39,547 nt of DNA. Source: Clostridium sp. (GTDB lineage: Bacteria; Bacillota; Clostridia; Lachnospirales; Lachnospiraceae). Below, piece by piece: positions 1 through 7,157 of the stretch. The notes beneath the pieces were generated by a model. That model did no database searches. It was not told the DNA's origin and saw only the letters and a program-made list of their open reading frames with translations. The position numbers were made by a program, and so were the translations under genes. Position 1 is the first letter of the stretch. The number at the start of each line of letters is the position of its first letter. The stretch is from positions 1-39,547 of the forward strand of contig JAMPFS010000031.1 of assembly GCA_023664325.1 (NCBI GenBank), given 5' to 3'.

Positions 1-68
1 AGAAATTCGAGGACAGTGATGGAACTTGAGGGCTTGCCCCGGGGAGCTTCATTAACACATTTAAGTTG

Positions 69-314
69 ATGAATGAAAACGGCAATGAGGTTGCGTATGT
101 TGGTTTGAGCGTTGTGGAAAATCCGGAGAACGGACAGAGATATTTGATTTATACGGAGGCAGATAATGCCAGCGAGATGTCCGGAAAGCAGGTTGACCTG
201 TATGCCTGTGTATATGGCAAGGAAAACGGCCGCATTGTACTGGATCCGATTACAACCGAAAAAGAAAAGATGCTGATTAAGACATTTATAGAAAAAAATC
301 TTCGTGTAGCTTAA
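69..314 (+). CDS. Small DUF1292-like protein (5' end uncertain)
   Basis: This encodes about 81 residues. The pattern 'ENGNEVAYVG...GQRYLIYTEAD...' followed by a beta-rich middle and a C-terminal 'TTEKEKMLIKTFIEKNL' helix resembles the small acidic DUF1292 family of Firmicutes, whose function is unknown. No Shine-Dalgarno sequence precedes the ATG at 69 or the TTG at 66. The frame stays open upstream to an in-frame TGA at 27-29, and above that TGA it still reads plausible acidic protein (KFEDSDGT). The true start may therefore be an odd codon, or the gene may be broken at its 5' end. A strong terminator follows at 340. The family call is by eye only. Confidence 0.5.
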   Translation: MNENGNEVAYVGLSVVENPENGQRYLIYTEADNASEMSGKQVDLYACVYGKENGRIVLDPITTEKEKMLIKTFIEKNLRVA

Positions 315-339
315 TATGTTTCTTCTTCTCTTTAAGTAA

Positions 340-380
340 AGCTCTGCCCCTTGTATTGCGGGGGTGGGGCTTTTTGTTTT
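340..380 (+). terminator. Intrinsic terminator after the DUF1292-like gene
   Basis: An 11-bp stem pairs 340-350 (agctctgcccc) with 361-371 (ggggtggggct), using G-U pairs. It closes a 10-nt loop and is followed by a T-run. Confidence 0.85.
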
Positions 381-458
381 CCGCTGGCGGCTTTCTATCA
401 ACTTGTTTTTTATGCAGAGATATAAGCATAGATTATGGATAATATTAGAAATATTAAT

Positions 459-487
459 TTTACTTATGTCTGGAAAGGAAGTATAAT
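459..487 (+). promoter_or_regulatory. Promoter of purA
   Basis: The -35 TTTACT (459-464) and -10 TATAAT (482-487) are separated by exactly 17 bp. They lie about 64 bp ahead of the purA start. Confidence 0.6.
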
Positions 488-550
488 AGCAAAGGATTGC
501 AATGATGTATATTTATGCACAAATATATGCAAAAAGGAAGGGTTAAGTCA

Positions 551-1825
551 ATGGTCAAAGCAGTAGTGGGAGCAAATTGGGGAGATGAAGGAAAAGGTAA
601 GATAACCGATATGCTGAGTAAGGAGGCAGATATTATTGTCCGTTTTCAGGGTGGCGCAAACGCAGGTCATACGATTGTAAATGATTATGGCAAATTTGCA
701 TTACATACATTGCCTTCCGGCGTATTCTATAATCATACGACCAGCATTATTGGTAATGGTGTGGCGCTTAATATTCCGGTGTTATTTAAAGAGGTTAACG
801 AAATTGTGGAAAAGGGTGTGCCAATGCCTAAAATTCTGGTGTCCGACCGGGCGCAGATTGTTATGCCTTACCACATTTTGTTTGATGAATATGAGGAGGA
901 GAGACTCGCAGGCAGGTCTTTTGGTTCTACAAAGTCCGGGATTGCGCCGTTTTATTCTGATAAATATGCCAAGATTGGTTTCCAGGTTGCAGAGCTGTTT
1001 GATGAGGCTGCGTTAAAGGAAAAGTTAGCGCGTGTCATTGTACAGAAGAATATTTTATTGGAGAATTTATATCACAAGCCGGTTCTCAAGGTGGATGAGT
1101 TGTTTGCGACATTGATGGAGTACAGGAAGATGGTGGAGCCTTATATATGTGATGTCTCCGCATTTTTATATGATGCAATTAAGGAGGGAAAGGATATTCT
1201 GCTCGAGGGACAGCTTGGTTCCTTAAAGGATCCGGATCATGGGATTTATCCGATGGTTACCTCCTCTTCTACTTTGGCAGCGTATGGTGCGATTGGGGCA
1301 GGTATTCCGCCATATGAGATTAAAAAAATTATCACCGTTGTCAAAGCATATTCTTCTGCGGTCGGGGCAGGCGCCTTTGTAAGTGAGATCTTTGGGGAAG
1401 AGGCAGATGAGCTTCGCCGCCGGGGTGGAGATGGCGGAGAGTATGGCGCGACGACAGGACGTCCCAGAAGAATGGGATGGTTCGACTGTGTCGCTTCAAA
1501 GTATGGCTGCCGTATCCAGGGTACAACGGATGTTGCATTTACCGTACTGGATGTATTGGGATATCTGGATGAAATTCCGGTCTGTGTCGGGTATGAGATA
1601 GACGGGGAGGTTACGACGGATTTTCCGACAACAGGCAGGCTTGAGAGGGCAAAACCGGTTCTTGAGGTACTTCCGGGCTGGAAGGAGGATATCCGTGGTA
1701 TGAGAAAATATGACGAGCTGCCAGAAAACTGCAAAAAATACATTGAGTTTGTGGAAGATCAGATTGGGTTCCCGATTACGATGGTTTCAAATGGTCCTGG
1801 CAGGAATGATATCATTTACAGATAG
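551..1825 (+). CDS. purA: Adenylosuccinate synthetase
   Basis: PurA catalyses GTP-dependent joining of IMP and aspartate to adenylosuccinate, the first committed step to AMP, in the cytosol. The protein has 424 residues, normal for the family. It opens with the GTP/IMP-binding signature GANWGDEGKGK, carries the IMP-site 'GNGVALN' and 'GSTKSGIAPFYSDKY' regions, and has the GRPRRMGWFD segment in the C-terminal half. The start is the ATG at 551 because AAGGAAGGG lies about 8 nt upstream; an in-frame ATG at 515 lacks a ribosome site and adds a non-family extension. The gene stands alone between its own promoter and terminator, with no purine neighbours. Confidence 0.97.
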   Translation: MVKAVVGANWGDEGKGKITDMLSKEADIIVRFQGGANAGHTIVNDYGKFALHTLPSGVFYNHTTSIIGNGVALNIPVLFKEVNEIVEKGVPMPKILVSDRAQIVMPYHILFDEYEEERLAGRSFGSTKSGIAPFYSDKYAKIGFQVAELFDEAALKEKLARVIVQKNILLENLYHKPVLKVDELFATLMEYRKMVEPYICDVSAFLYDAIKEGKDILLEGQLGSLKDPDHGIYPMVTSSSTLAAYGAIGAGIPPYEIKKIITVVKAYSSAVGAGAFVSEIFGEEADELRRRGGDGGEYGATTGRPRRMGWFDCVASKYGCRIQGTTDVAFTVLDVLGYLDEIPVCVGYEIDGEVTTDFPTTGRLERAKPVLEVLPGWKEDIRGMRKYDELPENCKKYIEFVEDQIGFPITMVSNGPGRNDIIYR

Positions 1826-1848
1826 AGCAAAGTGAAATAGGTAAGTTT

Positions 1849-1895
1849 TCCCAGAGGAACAGTGTGCGGACGTGTTCTTCTGGGATTCTGTTTTT
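1849..1895 (+). terminator. purA terminator
   Basis: A 13-bp stem pairs tcccagaggaaca (1849-1861) with tgttcttctggga (1873-1885), followed by an interrupted T-run at 1886-1895. Confidence 0.85.
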
Positions 1896-1930
1896 ACACA
1901 ATTGTGGATTTTGGTTTTTAAGACAGTGTT

Positions 1931-2140
1931 TAGACAATTGCGAAACTCTGTTAATTCTATATTATGGTTGTGCAACATATACAAATCCATAAGCAGGTAC
2001 TTTGGAACCGTTGGTACTTAGGTGCCGTATTTTGGCACCTTATGTACCATTACGAGTGACAAGTAGCGCAAGCGTGCCAGCGTTGGATTGTATATGTTGT
2101 ACAACAAAAGAAAGAGAAAAAGGAGTTTCGCAATTGCCTG
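1931..2140. mobile_element. MITE-like palindromic element, about 210 bp, non-coding
   Basis: The ends are an 18-bp terminal inverted repeat with 16 matches (1931-1948 against 2123-2140; core caattgcgaaactc). An identical 11-bp direct repeat, aagacagtgtt, abuts both sides (1920-1930 and 2141-2151), as expected for a target-site duplication. Inside is a second inverted repeat (1967-1988 / 2085-2105) and, at the centre, a nested hairpin (2013-2048: ggtac, ggtgcc / ggcacc, gtacc). There is no transposase frame. The whole element could fold into one long imperfect cruciform. It sits between the purA terminator and the next gene. Confidence 0.75.
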
Positions 2141-2172
2141 AAGACAGTGTTATTATGGAAAGGGGCAGTGAT

Positions 2173-2628
2173 ATGGAACATACGGTAAAAAAGAGCAAAG
2201 CGAATCGGATAGCCATGCGGTTTACGGCAATCGTATTTTTAGTTGTGGGTGCATTGAGCCTTTATGCCCTGCTGTCCGGGGAACCGTACTCTGGCAGGTT
2301 ATTATTTATAATTTTGTGCGCAGTGTGTCTCGTATATGGAATTTATCTGTTTGCACAGACGTTGAAGGCGCAGGCATATGATATTACTTATGTGTTTGGC
2401 GATACGCAGATGACGCTTAGGCTCCATCGAGGAGAACAGGTTTACAGCTATGGTGATATTACGCAGCTTTCCTATGTTGTGCCAAATGAAAACCTGGATT
2501 ATGGTGTGATTCAGATCTATATTGGAAAGGAACAGTATGTGATTCCTTTTATGGGGAACAGTCAGATAGGTGAGGCGCTTTATGGTATGCTGAAGCTGAA
2601 GAAGGATGAGGTGGCGGAACGTGCGTAG
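2173..2628 (+). CDS. Small membrane protein with PH-like C-terminal part, unknown function
   Basis: This encodes about 151 residues. Two adjacent hydrophobic segments form a hairpin in the N-terminal half ('FTAIVFLVVGALSLYALLSG' and 'LFIILCAVCLVYGIYLFAQTL'). A soluble beta-rich C-terminus follows, with 'YDITYVF...YSYGDITQLSY...IQIYIGKEQYVIPF'. The layout of TM hairpin plus a beta domain with a Y-x-D-I turn resembles small bacterial PH-domain membrane proteins, which is inference. The ATG at 2173 is chosen because AGGGG (2161-2165) sits 7 nt upstream; an ATG at 2155 is possible. Longer starts would run through the mobile element. birA follows 75 bp later. Confidence 0.65.
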   Translation: MEHTVKKSKANRIAMRFTAIVFLVVGALSLYALLSGEPYSGRLLFIILCAVCLVYGIYLFAQTLKAQAYDITYVFGDTQMTLRLHRGEQVYSYGDITQLSYVVPNENLDYGVIQIYIGKEQYVIPFMGNSQIGEALYGMLKLKKDEVAERA

Positions 2629-2703
2629 GGGAGCGGAACTGCTGAATGGGTGATGGCTATTGGAACGGCATTATGTAAACTAGTGGAATGACAGGTGGTA
2701 GTA

Positions 2704-3684
2704 ATGAGAGAAAAAATATTGCATATTTTAAAGGAAAAGGAAGAATATGTGTCAGGACAGGCTATCTGTGACCGGCTTGGAGTGTCACGGACTGCGGTCT
2801 GGAAGAATATCAAGATGTTAAAGGCAGCGGGGTATCAGATTGATTCCGTCAACAATAAAGGATATAAATTACTTTCAGAACCGGACAGGCTCAGTGAAGA
2901 AGGAATACGAAGCTATAAAAATACAAAATGGCTTGGTGAGACGATATACTATAGAGATACGATGGATTCCAGCAATAATCAGGCAAAGAGAATGGGGGAG
3001 CATGAGGCAGAAAATGGCACGCTTGTGGTGACGGACTGCCAGACAGCCGGGAAAGGCAGACGGGGACATTCCTGGGTATCCCCGAGGGGCGTGAATTGCT
3101 ATTTTACGGTTTTATTGAGACCGGAACTTGCTGCAGACCGGGCATCCATGATTACGCTGATTGCTTCTATGGCGCTTGCGCAGGCAATAAAGGAAACGGT
3201 TCAGTTGGAAACTATGATAAAATGGCCGAATGATGTGATTGCAAATGGGAAAAAATTGTGTGGGATTTTGACGGAGAGCAGCACGGATTTGGAATATATG
3301 AATTATGTGGTAGTGGGAATCGGGATAAACTGCAACCAGGAGCAGTTTCCGGAAGAAATCAGGGAAAAAGCTTCCTCTATCTGCTTAGAGACCGGAAAGA
3401 AGGTAAACCGATGCCAGCTGCTTGGGAATTTTCTGACATATTTTGAACGTTATTATGAGACGTTTTTAACAACAGAAGACTTAGAACATTTAAAGGATGA
3501 GTACAACCATCTGCTGGTAAACCGGGGACGGGAGGTTGTGGTTATAGAAAAAGACCGGGAGCGCAGGTTTACTGCCATTGGAATTAATCAACAAGGCGCC
3601 CTGCTTGTGGAGGATGCGAAGGGAAAGAAGGAGACCATTATTTCCGGGGAAGTATCTGTGAGGGGGATTTATGGATATGTATAA
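2704..3684 (+). CDS. birA: Biotin operon repressor / biotin-protein ligase
   Basis: This is a bifunctional class II BirA of 326 residues. It makes biotinyl-AMP, attaches biotin to carboxylase carrier domains, and can bind DNA as a repressor. An N-terminal winged helix-turn-helix (about residues 1-60, 'GQAICDRLGVSRTAVWKNIKML') precedes the catalytic core. The core holds the biotinyl-AMP motif GKGRRGHSWVSP, then KWPNDVIANGKKLCGIL and 'GIGINCN', and a C-terminal SH3-like cap ends the protein. ATG 2704 has AGGTGG 6 nt upstream; the in-frame GTG at 2695 lies inside that ribosome site. No biotin synthesis genes are in the window. Confidence 0.95.
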   Translation: MREKILHILKEKEEYVSGQAICDRLGVSRTAVWKNIKMLKAAGYQIDSVNNKGYKLLSEPDRLSEEGIRSYKNTKWLGETIYYRDTMDSSNNQAKRMGEHEAENGTLVVTDCQTAGKGRRGHSWVSPRGVNCYFTVLLRPELAADRASMITLIASMALAQAIKETVQLETMIKWPNDVIANGKKLCGILTESSTDLEYMNYVVVGIGINCNQEQFPEEIREKASSICLETGKKVNRCQLLGNFLTYFERYYETFLTTEDLEHLKDEYNHLLVNRGREVVVIEKDRERRFTAIGINQQGALLVEDAKGKKETIISGEVSVRGIYGYV

Positions 3685-3779
3685 CATAAGAATTATCACG
3701 AATACAGATATTATAACACAAAACGCTTAATTTTATTAAGTTTGCAAAGCGTTGTGGTGTCAAATGGAATGTATCTCAT

Positions 3780-3828
3780 TAATAAAATTAAGTAAGATGT
3801 GGTATTCACATAATAAAATTAAATAAGA
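3780..3828 (+). repeat. Paired AT-rich 18-bp repeats upstream of gdhA
   Basis: taataaaattaagtaaga (3780-3797) recurs with one mismatch at 3811-3828, an offset of 31 bp (about three helical turns). A reverse-oriented copy of the core (cttaattttatta) lies at 3726-3738. They sit just upstream of the gdhA -35 element and may bind a regulator or simply form a curved UP-like region. Confidence 0.45.
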
Positions 3829-3839
3829 ATACTTCGATA

Positions 3840-3868
3840 TTGCATAAATCAGGCAATTTGACTATAAT
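3840..3868 (+). promoter_or_regulatory. Candidate gdhA promoter
   Basis: TTGCAT (3840-3845), a 17-bp spacer, and TATAAT (3863-3868). Transcription would begin near 3875, so the hairpin at 3896 lies in the leader. Confidence 0.6.
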
Positions 3869-3895
3869 ATGTAAAGACAATGGTGTCAAAAAAAG

Positions 3896-3925
3896 GAATA
3901 CACGTTTGTCGTGTATTCTTTTTTT
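3896..3925 (+). terminator. Intrinsic terminator/attenuator ahead of gdhA
   Basis: A perfect 9-bp stem gaatacacg/cgtgtattc (3896-3904/3910-3918) with a 5-nt loop is followed by seven T. It lies downstream of the candidate gdhA promoter and 37 bp before the gdhA start. It is either an attenuator in the leader or the birA terminator, with gdhA read from a weaker downstream promoter (TTGTCG-N17-TAATAA, 3906-3934). Confidence 0.8.
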
Positions 3926-3962
3926 GTTTAATAATATTAATTCAATTAAGGAGGATATAAGA

Positions 3963-5297
3963 ATGTCTTATGTTGATGAGGTACTTGAGATAGTACAGAA
4001 GAAAAATGCAGACCAGCCTGAATTTTTACAGGCAGTAACAGAGGTGCTTGATTCTTTGAGACCTGTTATTGATGCAAATGAGGAACTTTACAGAAAGAAC
4101 GCAATTTTAGAGAGAATTACAGAGCCGGATCGTCAGTTTGTGTTCCGTGTTCCGTGGGTAGATGACAACGGTCAGGTTCAGGTTAATAGAGGATTCCGTG
4201 TACAGTTTAATAATGCAATTGGACCTTACAAGGGAGGTTTAAGACTTCATCCTTCCGTAAACTTAGGTATTATTAAATTTTTGGGCTTCGAGCAGATTTT
4301 TAAGAATTCCCTTACCACACTTCCAATTGGTGGTGGTAAAGGCGGCTGTGACTTCGATCCGAAAGGCAAGTCAGACCGTGAAATTATGGCATTTTGCCAG
4401 AGCTTTATGACAGAGCTTTGTAAATATATCGGTGCGGATGTGGATGTTCCGGCTGGCGATATCGGAACAGGCGCAAGAGAGATTGGCTTTATGTTCGGAC
4501 AGTATAAGAGAATCCGTGGTATGTATGAGGGAGTGCTTACAGGTAAGGGCTTAACATACGGTGGTTCTTTGGTTCGTACAGAAGCAACCGGTTATGGTTT
4601 GTTATATCTTACACAGGAATTGATGAAGTGCCACGGTGAGTCTATGGAGGGTAAGACCTGTGTTGTTTCCGGTGCTGGTAATGTTGCAATTTATGCAATC
4701 CAGAAGGCACATCAGATGGGCGCTAAGTGTGTAACCTGTTCCGATTCTACCGGATGGATTTATGATCCGGAAGGAATTGATGTAGATCTTCTGAAAGAAG
4801 TCAAGGAAGTGAAGCGCGCACGTCTTACAGAGTATGCGGCAGCACGTTCCAGTGCAGAATACCATGAAGGTCGTGGCGTATGGCAGATTAAGTGTGATAT
4901 CGCATTGCCATGTGCAACACAGAATGAGTTACATCTTGATGATGCAAAGCAGTTAGTTGCAAACGGATGTAAAGCAGTTTGTGAGGGCGCTAATATGCCT
5001 ACAACGTTAGATGCCACAAAGTATTTACAGGAAAATGGTGTATGGTTTGTTGGCGGTAAGGCTGCGAATGCCGGTGGTGTGGCAACTTCTGCATTAGAGA
5101 TGAGCCAGAACTCTGAGAGACTTTCTTGGAGTTTTGAAGAGGTAGATGCAAAACTGCAAAATATCATGGTTACCATTTATCATAACATTGATGATGCTGC
5201 TAAGAGATATGGTGTTGAGGGTGATTATGTAGCTGGTGCCAATATTGCCGGTTTTGAGAAGGTAGTAGAGGCTATGCTTGCCCAGGGAGTATGCTAG
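3963..5297 (+). CDS. gdhA: NADP-type glutamate dehydrogenase
   Basis: GdhA interconverts 2-oxoglutarate plus ammonia and glutamate with NAD(P)H. The 444-residue length fits the hexameric family-I enzymes. Visible landmarks are the substrate-binding 'KGGLRLHPSVN', the catalytic-lysine motif PIGGGKGGCDFDPKGK, 'DVPAGDIGTGAREIG', the dinucleotide-binding 'VVSGAGNVAIYAIQKA' and the late 'EGANMPTT...GGKAANAGGVA'. ATG 3963 follows a strong AAGGAGG (3948-3954); an upstream in-frame TTG at 3840 would run through the terminator hairpin and is not credible. Its 3' region carries the 99-bp repeat array before the terminator at 5613. Confidence 0.97.
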   Translation: MSYVDEVLEIVQKKNADQPEFLQAVTEVLDSLRPVIDANEELYRKNAILERITEPDRQFVFRVPWVDDNGQVQVNRGFRVQFNNAIGPYKGGLRLHPSVNLGIIKFLGFEQIFKNSLTTLPIGGGKGGCDFDPKGKSDREIMAFCQSFMTELCKYIGADVDVPAGDIGTGAREIGFMFGQYKRIRGMYEGVLTGKGLTYGGSLVRTEATGYGLLYLTQELMKCHGESMEGKTCVVSGAGNVAIYAIQKAHQMGAKCVTCSDSTGWIYDPEGIDVDLLKEVKEVKRARLTEYAAARSSAEYHEGRGVWQIKCDIALPCATQNELHLDDAKQLVANGCKAVCEGANMPTTLDATKYLQENGVWFVGGKAANAGGVATSALEMSQNSERLSWSFEEVDAKLQNIMVTIYHNIDDAAKRYGVEGDYVAGANIAGFEKVVEAMLAQGVC

Positions 5298-5313
5298 GCA
5301 TTGAACACTTAAT

Positions 5314-5606
5314 GAGTCCGAGCCAAAGGCGAAGGAGGAATTTAGTGTGAAAGCCCATCCCGGAACTAGGCGAGCCGAAGTGAGCCATAGTGGAGTGGAT
5401 GTCATTGAACACGAGTCCGAGCCAAAGGCGAAGGAGGAATTTAGTGTGAAAGCCCATCCCGGAACTAGGCGAGCCGAAGTGAGCCGTAGTGGAGTGGATG
5501 TCATTGAACACGAGTCCGAGCTAAAGGCGAAGGAGGAATTTAGTGTGAAAGCCCATCCCGGAACTAGGCGAGCCGAAGTGAGCCGTAGTGGAGTGGATGT
5601 CATTGA
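5314..5606 (+). repeat. Three tandem 99-bp repeats in the gdhA 3' region
   Basis: Units start at 5314, 5413 and 5512, each beginning gagtccgag, with a period of exactly 99 bp (33 codons). Copies differ only at single bases, for example gagccat against gagccgt, and gagcc against gagct in copy 3. The third copy stops at cattga (5606). A partial lead-in, cattgaacac (5299-5308), precedes the first copy with five extra bases. Each unit contains AAGGAGG followed 7 nt later by GTG. The array lies between the gdhA stop and the shared terminator, so it should be on the gdhA transcript. Confidence 0.95.
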
Positions 5607-5625
5607 TATTAAAAAAGTCCTGTAA
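5347..5625 (+). CDS. Possible repeat-encoded 92-residue protein
   Basis: A GTG at 5347, 7 nt after AAGGAGG, opens a frame through all three repeats. Each 33-residue unit reads roughly VKAHPGTRRAEVS, then SGVDVIEHESE and PKAKEEFS. It ends 'VIDIKKVL', just inside the terminator. The unit is highly charged with no membrane segment or known motif. Each unit repeats the ribosome site and GTG, so initiation at 5446 and 5545 would give nested shorter products. The open frame may be only a consequence of a 99-bp period. No function is assigned. Confidence 0.35.
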   Translation: MKAHPGTRRAEVSHSGVDVIEHESEPKAKEEFSVKAHPGTRRAEVSRSGVDVIEHESELKAKEEFSVKAHPGTRRAEVSRSGVDVIDIKKVL

Positions 5626-5648
5626 ACCAGGTGTTTATAGGACTTTTT
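5613..5648 (+). terminator. Terminator after gdhA and the repeat array
   Basis: A 15-bp stem pairs aaaagtcctgtaaac (5613-5627) with gtttataggactttt (5633-5647), with one G-U pair and a 5-nt loop; T's follow. Confidence 0.9.
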
Positions 5649-5712
5649 GCTATATAGAAAACTTTTTGCCACTTTTATAAGATGGCTAGAGGAAAGCAGA
5701 GGAATGTAAGTG

Positions 5713-6408
5713 ATGAACTGGAAAATGATATTATTTGATTTGGATGGAACTCTATGGGATTCTTCCCGGCAGGTCGCAGCATCATGGACTGAAACAATCA
5801 AGCGGATTGCACCGGAGACGGGGATTGTGGTTACGCAGGATTTCATGCATCGTGTAATGGGAAAGGTGATGGATGAAATTAAGGAACTCATGTTTGAGGA
5901 GGCGGAGGCAGTTGTGGCAAAAGACCGGCAGGATGAAATCTATCAGGCATGCAGTGATTATGAGACAGAATATGTGGCGGTTCATGGCGGCACACTTTAC
6001 CCGAAAGTCGGAGAGGTATTAGAAGAATTGTCAAAACAGTGTAAAATCGGTATTGTGAGTAACTGCCAGTGTGGATATATGGAGGCATTTTTGCAGTACA
6101 CAGGATTTGAAAAATATATCTCCGATACAGAATGTTTTGGAAATACCGGGAAACCGAAAGCAGATAACATTGCCCTGGTGGTGGAACGAAATGGTTTGCA
6201 GCCGGAGGATGTGGTATATGTGGGAGACATTATGGGAGATTACGAGGCGGCAGTGAAGGCGGGGGTTCATTTTATTCATGCAGCTTACGGATTCGGAACG
6301 GTGCCAGAGGGAACCGAGCAGATTCACTGCTTTGAGGATTTATTGAAAATCCGTAGTAAAAAATTTGATGCGGGCAGATATACACAGGGCTATTCGGTGC
6401 AATCCTGA
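5713..6408 (+). CDS. HAD-family phosphatase (phosphoglycolate phosphatase-like)
   Basis: A 231-residue soluble hydrolase of the haloacid dehalogenase superfamily, expected to remove phosphate from a small metabolite. Motif I FDLDGTLWDS (nucleophile Asp) is near the N-terminus and is followed by an alpha-helical cap. Motif II is 'IGIVSNCQ', motif III is the lysine in 'GKPKADNI', and motif IV is 'VYVGDIMGDYEAAVKAG'. The substrate cannot be read from the sequence. AGAGG at 5698-5702 supports the ATG at 5713 or the GTG at 5710. It stands alone after the gdhA terminator, and the AT-rich bacteriocin region follows. Confidence 0.88.
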   Translation: MNWKMILFDLDGTLWDSSRQVAASWTETIKRIAPETGIVVTQDFMHRVMGKVMDEIKELMFEEAEAVVAKDRQDEIYQACSDYETEYVAVHGGTLYPKVGEVLEELSKQCKIGIVSNCQCGYMEAFLQYTGFEKYISDTECFGNTGKPKADNIALVVERNGLQPEDVVYVGDIMGDYEAAVKAGVHFIHAAYGFGTVPEGTEQIHCFEDLLKIRSKKFDAGRYTQGYSVQS

Positions 6409-6574
6409 TTTTGTATTTTATCATCAACCGTATTCTGATGCACTGCTATTATAGTTGAGTCACCACAAACAACAAAACAAAGAAGTCTGTTTTTGCATAA
6501 GAAATTATAATAGATTAGGATACGAAGTCATAGTGAAAAAAGTAAAATAACAACAGCTAAACTTGTTTGAACAC

Positions 6575-6643
6575 TTTAAAATAGAAAATGCCAGTGCGTT
6601 TGTATTTTAAAATGAAGAAGGTCAATAAAATGTTTATATTGAC
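6575..6643 (+). promoter_or_regulatory. Palindromes upstream of the bacteriocin promoter (operator candidates)
   Basis: tttaaaata (6575-6583) and tattttaaa (6603-6611) form a perfect 9-bp inverted repeat. A second dyad, gtcaata (6621-6627) / tattgac (6637-6643), runs into the -35 box at 6639. The second is well placed for a repressor. The rest of the gap at 6409-6574 shows no gene. Confidence 0.45.
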
Positions 6644-6667
6644 TAATAAAAAATATAGCTGTATAAT
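6639..6667 (+). promoter_or_regulatory. Promoter of the lactococcin-972-like operon
   Basis: TTGACT (6639-6644), 17 bp, TATAAT (6662-6667): near-perfect sigma-A consensus. The expected leader is about 45 nt, ending in the ribosome site AAAGGAGG before ATG 6718. Confidence 0.85.
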
Positions 6668-6717
6668 ATAAATGTTACAAGTTGTATTATTAGTTAATAT
6701 AAAAAGGAGGATTATCT

Positions 6718-7068
6718 ATGAAAACTTTGAAAAAGAAAATTTCGATGGTGTCTATAGTTTCTATGGTAGTGCTTATGTTAGGTGTTACGGCATTTGCAGC
6801 GAGTCAATCGGGTTCTAGTTTAGGACATGCTAATGATAAATTTGAGTATGGTCTAAAAGTTAAATTGTTAAAGGGATCATTTGCCCAATATTCTGAGTTC
6901 TATTGTGCGGATAAGAAACATACTGCAACAGCCCGGATGAAATATGGCAACAATAAAACTCTTGACGAAGATAAAACATCAGCAGCTGCTAAAACTTGGG
7001 CTAAGGCAATTACCGGATATCATACAGATTATGTAGAAAATAATTCTTATTATAGCCATGTTAAATAA
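6718..7068 (+). CDS. Lactococcin 972 family bacteriocin precursor
   Basis: A 116-residue secreted peptide. Residues 1-28 are a Sec signal peptide: basic MKTLKKK, a hydrophobic core, then the signal-peptidase box AFA (25-27). The mature part of about 88 residues shows lactococcin 972 features: 'YSEFYCADKKHTATARM', then 'AAKTWAKAITG' and the terminal 'ENNSYYSHVK' (the family ends in an NxSYY-like tail). Lactococcin 972 is an unmodified peptide that blocks septum formation by binding lipid II; that action is known for the founder and only inferred here. The mature form is longer than the founder's 66 residues. An ideal AAGGAGG precedes the ATG. The next two genes are the family's usual partners, which strongly supports the call. 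Confidence 0.85.
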   Translation: MKTLKKKISMVSIVSMVVLMLGVTAFAASQSGSSLGHANDKFEYGLKVKLLKGSFAQYSEFYCADKKHTATARMKYGNNKTLDEDKTSAAAKTWAKAITGYHTDYVENNSYYSHVK

Positions 7069-7092
7069 AAAAGAAAAAGTGTTTCTTTTTCT
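7069..7092 (+). terminator. Weak A/T hairpin between bacteriocin and membrane gene
   Basis: aaaaagaaa (7068-7076, sharing the last base of the TAA stop) pairs with tttcttttt (7082-7090) around a 5-nt loop. It is all A/T except one pair, so it probably terminates only part of transcription, favouring peptide mRNA over immunity/export mRNA. Confidence 0.45.
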
Positions 7093-7157
7093 AATCATGA
7101 GCATATATTTTCTTAAAATGGCTATGTTGGATTCTTATTAATTGAGGAAGGAGAAAG

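Noticed and set aside
1246..1743. Minus-strand 165-codon frame inside purA
   Set aside because: It is antisense to a highly conserved enzyme and arises from codon bias.
5314..5606. CRISPR array
   Set aside because: The 99-bp units are directly contiguous, with no spacers between repeats and no cas genes nearby.
5094..5891. Long minus-strand frame across the 99-bp repeats
   Set aside because: It is open only because the repeat period is a multiple of three. It runs antisense into gdhA and the HAD gene and has no ribosome site.
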